This document shows, piece after piece, positions 8,887 to 17,759 of a stretch of DNA of 33,593 nt. This DNA comes from Perkinsus olseni (Eukaryota; Perkinsozoa; Perkinsida): contig JABANN010000386.1 in the NCBI GenBank assembly GCA_013115125.1, forward strand, positions 1-33,593. Direction: 5' to 3'. The position numbers were made by a program, and so were the translations under genes. Numbering within the stretch: the first letter of the stretch is position 1; every line of letters begins with the position of its first letter. The notes below the pieces were generated by a model, which made no database searches, was not told where the DNA came from, and was given only the letters and a program-made list of their open reading frames with translations.

Positions 8887-10134
8887 ATGGCCACTCCTGG
8901 AGACCCCTCGGCGATGATCGAAGTGGAGGTGATGGTGAATTACGGCGCCCGACTGGAGGGTCCCCTCGACACTATAACACTGCCGTTGACAGTGAAGGAC
9001 TCGGAAAAGCGGAGGGTGGATATCGTCCTTATCCAGCCCTGGATGAGCCGTCTCAATTTCGTGCAGCCGGGCTATCGGGTAAGGAGCGGGCGTGGCTTTT
9101 TCGTCGAGGGGAGTACGAGAGACGCCATGAGTAAAAGAATTTGTGTAGTTTACCAGAATGGTCCTCAAACAAAATAGATGAATGAAAAGTATGGTAGATA
9201 TAAAGAAGATGGTGAGAGAATAGTCATTCTCAGAATGGGATACTTAGTAATTTAATGGCCATTCTTCAAATTGCTTCCAAAAAGCATTCAATTCGATTGA
9301 AGCTTTCCTCATACACCGTCCTGTACATGGTATAATCGCCACGTCTCTTCAGCACAAAGGCCGCTTCTGGCTGCTGTCATCACGCCAATAATACACAATA
9401 GTGGTCATTCAAGAACTCTTCCAGTCGCCAGCTGCTGCGGTCTTCGAACATTCAGTTCACTGTCAGCCGGATTCGCCAGCAAGTGGAGCTTCTCGCCCGT
9501 TCAGAGCCTCTGAGCATCGCGTCATCCCCTTAGTCTGTTCGGTCGTCATGAGCCCAGCATGAGCTGGCATCTCTCAATTCTTGCCAGATCATTTTCAAGA
9601 GCCTCCTGCTGGCCTCGAAGGACTCGTACGACCTGAAGTGCAGTCGAGAGGATTTCACGGAAAATTTCTATCGAGTTACGGGCGACGTGGAGGTAGGTAT
9701 CCTTCCTCCCTGTAGTTAATTGAAAAGACGTTATACGACGGCAATAAACTAATACTTGAGAATTTTTCGCCCTCTTTGGTTGCTCTCGTAGAACCTATTA
9801 GTAATAGGCTATTACTGGAGAGCTCGATTCTGGTTCTCTGCAGAAAATAAGATACTCGAAACGAGCTCCTGTTCACGGGAGTCTTGTTCGAGCAGTCTTC
9901 ACTTCGCAGACGCGCATCTTGAGTCATCGTTTTCGCCCATGGTCGACCTAAGATTCTTCAGAGTGCGAAGAATCTCTGCTACGCATGAGACGTTGCTGAC
10001 TGAGAGCTGGTCCGTGCTTTAGATATCCGATGGGAAGAAGGCGCGAAAACGAGATTCCTCCGGTGAGCTCATCGACCAGCTCGAGTACGGTGTTGTTGTT
10101 ATTACTAAGGATGGTGACGTGAAGGTTGAGGATG
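8887..10134 (+). CDS. OB-fold-like protein, N-terminal three exons
   Basis: Exons 8887-9078, 9588-9692 and 10023-10134 join in phase 0 with good donors (GTAAGG, GTAGGT, GTAAGC) and acceptors. The product has a strand-rich segment (DTITLPLTVKDSEKRRVDIV, then NFVQPGYRIIFKSLLLA and YDLKCSRED). The order of strands and the central 'xxLPxxxxGDxIRxHR'-like position (here LNFVQPGYRIIFKS) match OB folds of the telomere end-binding type. This is a pattern judgement without a search. The third exon is charged and ends ITKDGDVKVEDG, like the last exon at 14588-14637. The ATG at 8887 is the first in frame and no acceptor precedes it. The next exon is not determined, so the protein is incomplete here. Confidence 0.5.
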
Positions 10135-11806
10135 GTAAGCACGGCGTCTGTATTCTCTTCGAACGTATCTCGCCACTTGTCCTGATGAGTTTTCCATCCT
10201 CATGGGTGAGGGTAGCGGAATGCTCTTTTCCGTGATAGGGGCTGCTGTAGAGTGTCTGAGTTACTGTTGCGTGGGTCTTGATGATCAACTCAAATCGCTT
10301 ATGAGTTTCTTGATGAAGTATTTCAAAAGAATGTTTAACGGATATGATCTAGTAGCACAGAACCTAGAAGGTCACATCCTTGTAATTGCACACTAATACA
10401 CAAATAGTAATATGGCCATCTCAAGATATTACAAAAGATTGGTAATAAATATTATTATAAATTTAGTATTAATAAAATGGTCAGAACTGTGCATAATCAT
10501 ATTAGTGTTGTAGCACCAGCGGAAGCAACTCCTCGACATTGTCTTCTTCGTCACGGTCTTCACGGACGACTCAATAATTTGGTTGGTGCCGTTATACCGT
10601 CATCAAGGCGGGCATTGGCTCTCCCAGTATCTCATAGTGTTGTAGAGATGTGTCGAGGCGTTTGCTCTAGGAGAGACGAACCGATCGTCACAATAGCGGG
10701 GTGTCTCTGAATCTCAATAGAGTTGACGATGGAATGGTAGTAGTGGCGTTTTCTCCTCAGGTCGACACCTGTGCTGGGACTGCAACAAGATTGATTACAG
10801 AGTGGTAGTAGATCTGGAAAGGGGGGTATGAGGGGAGTAGCAGCGCCGATTACCATCCGTGGCGCTCGTTCAAGTCACTGTCCTCTTCGTTACTATCTGC
10901 ATGGTGTGGCATACCGTGGCCGGACCTCATCTTGGGTATATTAGTACCACTGTCCGTGGGCTTCAACTTAGATCTGGGCAACCGTACTGGATTTGAGGAA
11001 AGTACGGTACGGAGTACGTTTCAAAGTGTCAACTTAGTACGGGTACGGCGTACTAGTACGGTATTTGGGAACCGCTGTGACGGGTAGTACGGTTAGTACG
11101 GAGCCGTACTCGTACCCATACCGTACTCCGTACTAGACCGTACCCGTACTGTCGCTCACCTCTACTTCAACTCAGCAGACTTCTCTGAGGATACTGAGTC
11201 GGGGTTGGTCATGCACAGGGAATGCAAAGAGGACACAGTGAGATGATATCAACTGCAACACTATGATATATAGACTGATCTCAGATCATAACACTAATCG
11301 CTTGCTGTTTTCGGCGTGGACTTGGAAATCTCTGTGTATGCAGTTTAATGAGGCATGTAGCATTTCCAGTATGATGATGAAAAATTCATATTTAATATTA
11401 TTAACAGCTCGCCAATTATCAGGAGATCTTGGTAAATATTGAAAGATTTATTCACGCTTTTGGCCAACTTATTCCAACCATATTTACCAACTTCACAATG
11501 ATATACTCGCTACATGATATGCCTACTTTCTGAGACTTTCAGGCCAGATTCTATTGACGATAATTTTCGTGAATATAAAAACTCATGATCGGTCTACACT
11601 GTGTCGGAGTGTGAGAGAAATGGGGCTCACGCTTATTGTGGTCTGCAAGTAAAGCCAACCGCAGTGATTCAAGCATCGTCGTTTACGGTCGGTTCTTATA
11701 GGGAAGCCGTGTGTCTCGCCGTCTGAGGGTGATGGTGTTCTGTACTCAGAACAGTTTGGTGACGAAACGCATCTCTTACCTTCCCTTAACGGCCATCACC
11801 CCACAG
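10135..11806. other. Long non-coding stretch (intron or intergenic) with a MITE
   Basis: AT-rich in parts (10380-10480, 11370-11580) and without convincing ORFs. Holds MITE copy 2. Whether it is one intron joining the flanking OB-like exons or an intergenic gap between two genes is open. Confidence 0.45.
10969..11164 (+). mobile_element. hAT-type MITE, copy 2, with 8 bp target duplication
   Basis: Flanked by the direct 8-mer cttcaact (10961-10968 and 11165-11172). Ends are imperfect inverted repeats, TAGATCTGGGCAACCGTAC and, reading in from the right, TAGAGGTGAGCGACAGTAC. An 8 bp duplication with TAGnnnTGnGCnAC-type ends is the signature of hAT elements. The 196 bp interior is made of GTACGG/CCGTAC repeats and cannot code for a transposase. 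Confidence 0.85.
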
Positions 11807-12118
11807 ATGGGCAAGGATGGGAAGGTTATTAACATACACTGCGTCTTCGTCAGGAATACTCAGGTCGGTCCGCGGGGGAAGGCTTCTTCCATAACCTCTG
11901 GCGTGGCGTGCGCGACTGTCTGCCCCGAGAAGCATAGTTACTTCAACTTCGAGAACGTGTATCGCCACGTCAAGGAAAAGAAGGAAAATTCACTTTCGTT
12001 CAGTTTTGGCAGCTCACGTACTAATTTTCTCTTCAAAACTCGCCAAAGTGCACGAATAAACAACGGATCCGTTTTCGAGCCTTTAGACAGCGCGCACTGT
12101 AGAAAGTTGAGAGAATGA
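11807..12118 (+). CDS. POT1-like OB-fold exon(s)
   Basis: An acceptor (CCCCACAG) ends at 11806. The following frame reads GKVINIHCVFVRNTQ, then GKASSITSGVACATV and SYFNFENVYRHVKEK. From memory, vertebrate POT1 OB1 reads [12 protein letters not shown], then ITSSGFASLTF and SSKYFNFTTEDHKMVEALR, so three blocks match in order and spacing. That suggests the second half of a telomere ssDNA-binding OB fold. The frame is open to 12118, but the real exon probably ends near a donor around 11980. An ATG directly follows the acceptor, so this could be a start exon after trans-splicing or an internal exon. Strand order fits the genes on both sides. Confidence 0.45.
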   Translation: MGKDGKVINIHCVFVRNTQVGPRGKASSITSGVACATVCPEKHSYFNFENVYRHVKEKKENSLSFSFGSSRTNFLFKTRQSARINNGSVFEPLDSAHCRKLRE

Positions 12119-12575
12119 AAATATCCGAGGTTTCGGAAAGTCCAAAGTTTCCTCGGGATTCTATTAGCCTCTGCTCGCGATGAGTCCGTCGGCCCCACGT
12201 AGCGTTCGGTGGCAGATGTACGCGTCTCGACCAACAGGAGGAGGGCCTAGTTATAGTAGACAGCACGGCCCCAGCTACGTCGCTCTGACGGTGGCGGTTG
12301 TGGACGGCGGATGGAAGTGGTTACCGGTGGCCTCCTGGGCAAGGGAGGACACCAATGATGCTCCGGGTGGGCCCCGCTGGCTTCGGTTGTATCACGGGAT
12401 CTCAGTGACTTGAAGAATTTTAGAGAGTTCGACGCTCGGAGTTCGATAGTGAGCTAAGCGTTTTGTACGAATCGCGTTAACCATGCCAAGCTAAGCGCAC
12501 TTTGGCATAATTCTTACTAATGATCAAAATGAAGTAATTTTGATTAATTAAGTTTGTTATTTTAACGAGTATTTC

Positions 12576-14637
12576 ATGAAAGGGTTTCCCAGAGTTTATG
12601 TAGAGAGACGTTATCAGAGATATGTAGCTGCCAACGTGTTTGTGATGGCCGTCGACACTCAGTGGACGTCATGGAGGGCTCGCATTGCCTCTTGCCATTA
12701 TCGTGAGACGAGTATAGAATGTTGTGGTATGAATAATACCCTATTATTCTCAGAACGCCTCTTCACGATGCAAATAGAGCTGCACACTAACCAGGTGACG
12801 AGTCTCCCCTGGCTGACGACGGGCGACGTCTTGAGGATACACAGGACTAAAGTCATCCGCTACGACAGTGTGAAAAATACCACTAGGCTAGCTCACAATG
12901 GGAGAGAGAAGACGAGCGTTACTATAGTGGGTCGAAAAAGGCGGAGCGAAGTTTCTTTTACATTTTTTGAAAGGTACCGATATCTGAACACAACACGCAT
13001 CGAGATTATCAGCCGGGCACTCCTTACAACGTCCGGGGGTATCCTGTAGGGCCGAATACGGGAGAAGTTTATGAAGAGACGAAGTGAGTTGGGGAAGGGG
13101 TGGTATGGGCCGTGGAAATTCTCCGGTCACGGAGCGGGGAAGGAGTGGTTTTCAAGCTACGCCCACATTCCCATTTTTTGTGACCGCCCGTTCGATAAAC
13201 CAACTTTTTGGAATAGATTTTTACACCTATGATGCGCTTCCAGAATCGATTCTGGGTTTCAGAATTGGTTCATTGAACACCACCCGAATCATTCGCCTTC
13301 GGACTGAGGGCTCGTGGGTTCGAGATCTGATGATTACCGTTTGTCTCAGGAAACTGCACATCTTCGCTGCAGAAGCGTTAAAGAGGCAATCGTTGAAGGT
13401 GAGCAGGGCCTCCGTCGACCCCAGTCTTGCCAGTTCTGTTGCGCCAAGGTTCCTGAGGATAGCTCAACCGTCATCGGTCGTGTGTCCCATATTGAGAGGT
13501 CCAGCGATCGCTTCCATGTGAGCACAGTAACGGATGATGATGACAATCCTCTACTGCGAGAGGGTGAGAGCGGAGCGAAGCCGTTCACTCCGATTTTGTT
13601 GTGGCGGGGTATCGTCGAGGATGGACTAGTTAGAATGTCATCGTTGGCTGAGGCGTTCATTCCGAAGGGGCTAGTATTTCGGATGTCACGGGTACGAATC
13701 CACTGTGCTGATGGCCTCCTGTTGATGCTGTGACGTTCTGCTGACTATGCGAGTATCGCATAGAAGACGGTTGGGCAGCCACGCCGCAGTGTAACCATCA
13801 CCGCGGGCGGGGATGCCTTCGTACTCGCGAGCCGGAATGAGCTTTTCAACAGGCACTGCCTGTTGAAAAGCTCATTCCGCCTCGAGACTGCCTGTCAGGC
13901 AGTCTCGTTCGCCTTGCCATTTTACACAAACCCCTCCAGTTTACCTCGTGCTGAAACGTTTCTGATCAGTTACCGTTCTGGTGCGAAGTCCAGCGCAAGC
14001 TATGGGAAAGGCTTTTGTGAGTTTCGTTGGAGCTCGGTCGCTATAGTGGTGTGTTATGCAGCTTTATACAAGCGGATGCCGCGGATCGAACCTGCGTCCT
14101 GGGGATTTACAGCATAGGTCTTTGCTTCGCTCAGCTATTCCACCATTTGCGGTCTGGTGATTGGGTTATGGTTGAGGAGATGGAGATCCACAGTGAGAAG
14201 TGGGGATCGTACATCGCGATGGTCGGTCGGATCACCCGCCTGCCGGAGTGGAGCTACGACGTACAGCACACCATATCCCTTATGAAGAAAGCAGAGACCG
14301 ATAAAGAGGCCGAGCAATTAGAGGAACTGGTGAGTTCAAGTCACATACCAACTTTTCCGCAAACCGTGTGGCAGGTGGAGCCGCCAGCTCGAAGTGACGC
14401 CGAGAATGAGCCACCTCCGCAGAGCTTCGCTGATGACTATGCCTGGACGCAAGAGCTTGACCGCCTACCGGTAGGAAGAGCAGAGCTCGACAAGGCGATT
14501 GAGCAGGGAGGACTGACTGGTAGGGTCGCCCTGAGCTCAGGGTCCAGCTGATGTAGTTGGCCTCAGGTCCTGTGCTAACACAGTCCAAGGATGGTACGGT
14601 CGAGGTCGATGACGTATTTGATTTCATAGAAGAATGA
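12576..14637 (+). CDS. POT1 / telomere end-binding protein-like gene, multi-exon
   Basis: Three plus-strand coding blocks look like one OB-fold protein. (1) 12600-12960: YVAANVFVMAVDTQ, MQIELHTNQVTSLPW, GDVLRIHRTKV, then NGREKTSVTIVG. The order copies the Telo_bind OB fold (POT1: [20 protein letters not shown] then SSGFASLTF). (2) 13420-13733: STVIGRVSHIERSSDRFHV and KGLVFRMSRVRIH, again OB-like. (3) 14150-14330: SGDWVMVEEMEIHSEKWGSY, then RITRLPEWSYDVQ and LMKKAE, close in layout to the POT1 OB2 end (IRVLPESNSDVDQLKKD). The last exons give PPPQSFADDYAWTQELDRLP and a terminal SKDGTVEVDDVFDFIEE with stop at 14635-14637. POT1 binds the telomeric 3' overhang and controls telomerase. Exon borders between blocks are approximate. 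An intron holds a hairpin pair and a tRNA-like relic. Confidence 0.5.
13216..13270 (+). repeat. Dispersed repeat, copy 2 (GATTTTTACAC family)
   Basis: Same ordered blocks as 7906-7966. It contains a 16 bp even palindrome (ccagaatc / gattctgg). Lies between two coding blocks of the POT1-like gene, so probably intronic. Confidence 0.55.
13833..13907. repeat. Double hairpin: two adjacent perfect odd palindromes
   Basis: 13833-13879 has 23 bp perfect arms (left arm begins cggaatgagcttttc) around a single c. After 3 bases, 13883-13907 has 12 bp perfect arms (cgagactgcctg) around a single t. A weaker one (ctatgcga-gta-tcgcatag) lies at about 13746-13764. This is the longest perfect inverted repeat in the window outside transposon ends. 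Confidence 0.95.
14066..14147 (-). other. tRNA-like relic (A and B box), possibly SINE-derived
   Basis: Read on the minus strand: TAGCTGAGCG (A-box-like), then CTGTAAA where an anticodon loop would place GTA (Tyr), then GCAGGTTCGATCC (B box). The anticodon stem and acceptor stem do not pair properly, so this is not a working tRNA gene. It looks like a decayed tRNA or the head of a tRNA-derived SINE, lying in an intron of the POT1-like gene. Confidence 0.4.
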
Positions 14638-14652
14638 TGTGCTTGCAAATTA

Positions 14653-14658
14653 AATAAA
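14653..14658 (+). terminator. Possible polyadenylation signal AATAAA
   Basis: Lies 16 bases after the stop at 14637. Canonical hexamer, but the signals used by this organism are not known. Confidence 0.25.
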
Positions 14659-14880
14659 GATGCTTGGCTTGTCTAGCGAACCCTCGAGGTCTGACGGATT
14701 CATCGTCGATAGAGTTTCGTCATGACAAGTGTTCTGTTCGGGTTGATAGTACAACCAGTGAGATGAGATGTCTCAACAAGATTCGTAAGTCGATTGGATG
14801 AGCGATGGACCCAGTACCTGTTGCGCGGCTCCTGCATGTCAGTTCTCCACTGTTCTGCTGCAGTCAGAGAATTGCTTCGC

Positions 14881-14911
14881 TGGCGGAAACGCCAACTTGG
14901 TGTTTCCGCCA
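14881..14911. repeat. 15 bp-arm odd palindrome
   Basis: tggcggaaacgccaa, single c, ttggtgtttccgcca. One G/T wobble mismatch in the arms. Confidence 0.85.
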
Positions 14912-15081
14912 ACACTTCCGAGAAAGGCCCGGAGAGAGGCTCGGTTTCAGATCATGTTAACCTCGCACAAAAGGCTGTCGTGTTTCATTCACGCCCGGTT
15001 TGCCTCGCAAGACGCAGCTGATGGGGTGTATTGGTGAGCCTCGAGAAGGCAACTCAACACCGAACCTCATGGGACAACTGA

Positions 15082-16195
15082 TCATGCCTTGCGCAGCATC
15101 ATCTCCACCAGTTGGCAGTACTCTAGCTGTCCGTCCGACGTCACCTCCGCTCCGGCCAAGAGGTCATCGAACTCCTTCTCGCTGTATCTGAGCCGAGGCT
15201 GTTAAACCCTGCGATAATCAGGCATTCAGTAGAGAAATACTCAGACTGAGTCCACCTAGTACTAAGTGTGACAGGGGCCCTGTCGTCGTCGTCGACAGGG
15301 AGAGGGGTCTGGGGAGCTAATCTTGTTTCAAAGCCCTTCCCGGGAAAAGCGGCTCGGCGACAACCGCTCAGCGGTTTTGCGCTCCCCGCGTCTCATGAGG
15401 GTTGTCGTCATCATCCTTTGCCCATTCATTCCGTATTTTCTACTAATGCCGTTGAGAGGAGAGGTGTCCAAGGCAGTCAAAAGCATTCTGCTGCTTCCTC
15501 GAAAAGTTCACTGAGATCCTAGTCTGTTGAGTTCTCAGGACTGAGCACTGCTCAGTGAGCAGTCAGAATTGCAAACTTACGGATTATCGCCGGAAGAACA
15601 GAGTTTGTCTCGGAGCTCTTGAACGGATAGGAAACCGTTGCCGTCTCGGTCGAAGAGCTGAGGGAAGTGATGATCACCAGATGGTAGTGTCTCCCAAGCT
15701 CACTTGGAAGGCCCGTAAAAGACTCTCTCGTAGCTCCACCGAGTTCTCTCGCCTGCTCATCACCTACACCGTTACACATTGCACGGACCAACACTGCATG
15801 TAAAACGCTACAGAGAGTCCCTGAGCGCATCTAGGTCGGGACTGGCGTTGGACTAACACTGTGTTCTTCGCGAGTTCAATCGATGGGTCCCTCCAGGGGC
15901 TCAGTCGGGGCTCTCACCTCGAGAAACTCGTCCACTGTGATGCCCTTTCTGTTGGACAGGTCGTAATCTTCGAGAATTTTGATCAGCTCATCATCAGTCG
16001 GTGAGTGACCCAGAGAGCGCATGAGCACACCGATCTCGTACGGAGTGATCACACCTGTTTCGGAGGCAGCGGTCTGACTTAGCGATCCTCTATTTTAGTC
16101 GTACCTCGCCCTCCTCTGCCAACAAGGCTGAACGCCTTGCGGTATTCTTCTATGAGTTCTGGGGCCAAATTGATGGTTGCTGTGTGTTTCTTCAT
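15082..16195 (-). CDS. Calmodulin-like EF-hand protein, five exons
   Basis: Exons (minus strand order) 16105-16195, 15918-16054, 15704-15763, 15581-15657 and 15082-15187 total 471 nt, giving 156 residues plus stop. All introns are GT-AG and phases agree at every junction (50, 154, 46 and 393 bp). The protein lines up along its length with calmodulin (149 aa): YRKAFSLVGRGGRGVITPYE, VLMRSLGHSPTDDEL, GITVDEFLEVMSRR, AFQLFDRDGNGFLSVQELR and DGQLEYCQLVEMMLRKA. Only the third loop (DRDGNGFLSVQE) keeps the full set of Ca2+ ligands. The first has Val-Gly-Arg in place of Asp-x-Asp, the second has Ser/Arg at positions 3/5, and the fourth has lost its first ligands (AEVTSDGQLEYC). It is therefore a divergent sensor or light-chain-like protein probably binding one Ca2+. 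Centrin or myosin light chain are alternatives. Confidence 0.85.
15270..15563. repeat. Hairpin-rich intron 4 of the EF-hand gene
   Basis: Within this 393 bp intron lie four odd palindromes: 15270-15284 (gacaggg-g-ccctgtc), 15362-15376 (aaccgct-c-agcggtt), 15540-15556 (actgagca-c-tgctcagt) and 15547-15563 (actgctca-g-tgagcagt). The last two overlap. Two of the other introns of this gene are 46-50 bp and free of them. Confidence 0.85.
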
Positions 16196-16304
16196 AAAAG
16201 CTGAATTCTGCTGAATTAACCTCGCCGAGTTCGACCGAGATAATGAAGATACCCTTCCTTGTTTTGAAGAGGCTTCTCAACGAGCGGCCACCGGTAAACC
16301 TCGA

Positions 16305-16631
16305 AGGGGAGTTCAATAGACTGTTGTTGACTCTCCTGAACTGCAGGAGTGCTCCCAGGGGTTGAGTTTAACGCGGGAAGGCGGATCACGGAAGCGCTCT
16401 TTTCGGAGAGGAAACGGAATTATACCCGTCTGACATGGTAGATTATCCGACCCACAAGCGAAACGTTGATCGATCTTGACCAGCCAAACAAACAGCCCCT
16501 CAAACACAGGCCAATCAATTTAGGTAGTATAAAAGACTTAGCATCAACTTAGTTATCGACCTTAGCCAGGCCAATGTATGCTTGCCTTCTACGGGAGCGC
16601 TCTTGAAACTCAAAAGCCTCTTGAACACCCG
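16305..16631 (+). mobile_element. MITE related to 6198-6317
   Basis: Left end AGTTCAATAGACTGTTG with CTCTCCTGA then CAGGAGTGCTCCC; right end GGGAGCGCTC ... GAACACCC. The ends repeat those of the element at 6198-6317, with a longer interior of about 230 bp. It lies in the shared upstream region of the EF-hand and RPL10 genes. Confidence 0.55.
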
Positions 16632-16884
16632 GCGAGTTTCGAGTCCATTGGCCGAATAATGGCCACACGAAGAGACGTTACCCGCACGTTACAAGTTTCG
16701 TAAGCAGCCTGCGGCTCTCGACTCGAGCTACTGGAGGAGCTTGTTTAGCGCAAGGGCACTAGATGTTAAGCCAAACACAGCTGCATCATCACAGAGTCCT
16801 CGTCATATTTTTGGGCGCGCGCTTTTTGCACTTGGATAGCAGAGATCGATCGGGTGATCGATAAGGTGGTGTGATTCTTGCCCT

Positions 16885-16897
16885 TGGCCTTCCTCAG
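16885..16897 (+). promoter_or_regulatory. Possible trans-splice acceptor upstream of RPL10
   Basis: Pyrimidine-rich GGCCTTCCTCAG ends 26 bases before the RPL10 ATG. In alveolates that add a spliced leader this would be the 5' end-forming site. It could equally be a 5' UTR cis-intron acceptor. Confidence 0.3.
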
Positions 16898-16923
16898 ACC
16901 TTTAGCCTGGTTGTCTAATCATC

Positions 16924-17644
16924 ATGGGTCGCCGCCCAGCTCGTTGTTATCGCTATTGCAAGAACAAGCCCTACCCCAAGAGCAGATTCTGCAGGGGTGT
17001 CCCCGATCCTAAAATCAGGATCTACGATGTCGGTTTCAAGGAGGCCGGTGTCGAGGAGTTTCCTGCCGCTGTCCACATGGTCTCTGACGAGTACGAGCAG
17101 GTTTCCTCTGAGGCTTTGGAGGCTGCCCGTGTCGCCGCTAACCGTTACATGCTCCGCTGGGCTGGTAAGGAAGGGTTCCACATGAGGATCCGTGTCCATC
17201 CTTATCACGTCCTTCGTATCAACAAGATGCTTTCGTGCGCTGGTGCCGATAGGTAATACGGAAGGGCCGTTGTTCTCACTTGGCGTTTGCGTTCGATGCT
17301 GTTCTGATGATCATTTTGTGTTTTTTCTCAGGCTCCAGACCGGTATGCGTGGTGCTTACGGCAAGCCCAACGGTACCTGCGCCCGCGTTAACATCGGCCA
17401 GGTGCTCATCTCCATCCGTACCAGGTTGGACAAGGAGCAGATCGCCGTTGAGGCCTTGAGGCGTGCTAAGTTCAAGATCCCCGGTCGCCAGAAGATCCAT
17501 GTCTCTCACAACTGGGGCTTCACTCGCTTCACTAAGGACGAGTACCAGAAGTACAAGGCCATGGGTCGTCTGATTCCCATGGGCTCTCACGTCCAGTGGC
17601 TCTCTTCCAAGGGCTCTTTGGACCGTTTCATCGGTGCGCAGTAG
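16924..17644 (+). CDS. RPL10: 60S ribosomal protein L10 (uL16)
   Basis: Two exons, 16924-17252 and 17332-17644, flank a 79 bp intron (GTAATACG ... TTTTTTCTCAG); the split Arg codon AG|G is restored on joining. The product is 213 residues, the usual length. The N-terminus [20 protein letters not shown] is near universal in eukaryotic uL16, and so are [36 protein letters not shown] and [11 protein letters not shown]. uL16 completes the peptidyl-transferase/P-site region of the large subunit and is loaded late, in the cytoplasm. Codon choice (strong C/G at third positions, e.g. GTC, GCC, CGT) differs from its neighbours, as expected of a highly expressed gene. Start chosen by homology. Confidence 0.98.
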
Positions 17645-17759
17645 AAGTATTGGTGGTTTAACAAAAGGTTCCCTAATACTTGCAGAATCATCATCGGCTT
17701 TTGTTGGGAGGGCTGAACCATTGAAATGGCTTCTGGGCTCAATCATGTTCGTGTGGAGT

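Larger units (their letters stand above)
14638..15081. other. Intergenic region between two convergent genes
   Basis: Separates the ends of the POT1-like gene (plus) and the EF-hand gene (minus). Contains a large hairpin at 14881-14911 and no gene. Confidence 0.5.

Noticed and set aside
13314-13340. B-box-like word GTGGGTTCGAGATC on the plus strand
   Set aside because: No A box, and it lies next to a coding block of the POT1-like gene. Chance match likely.
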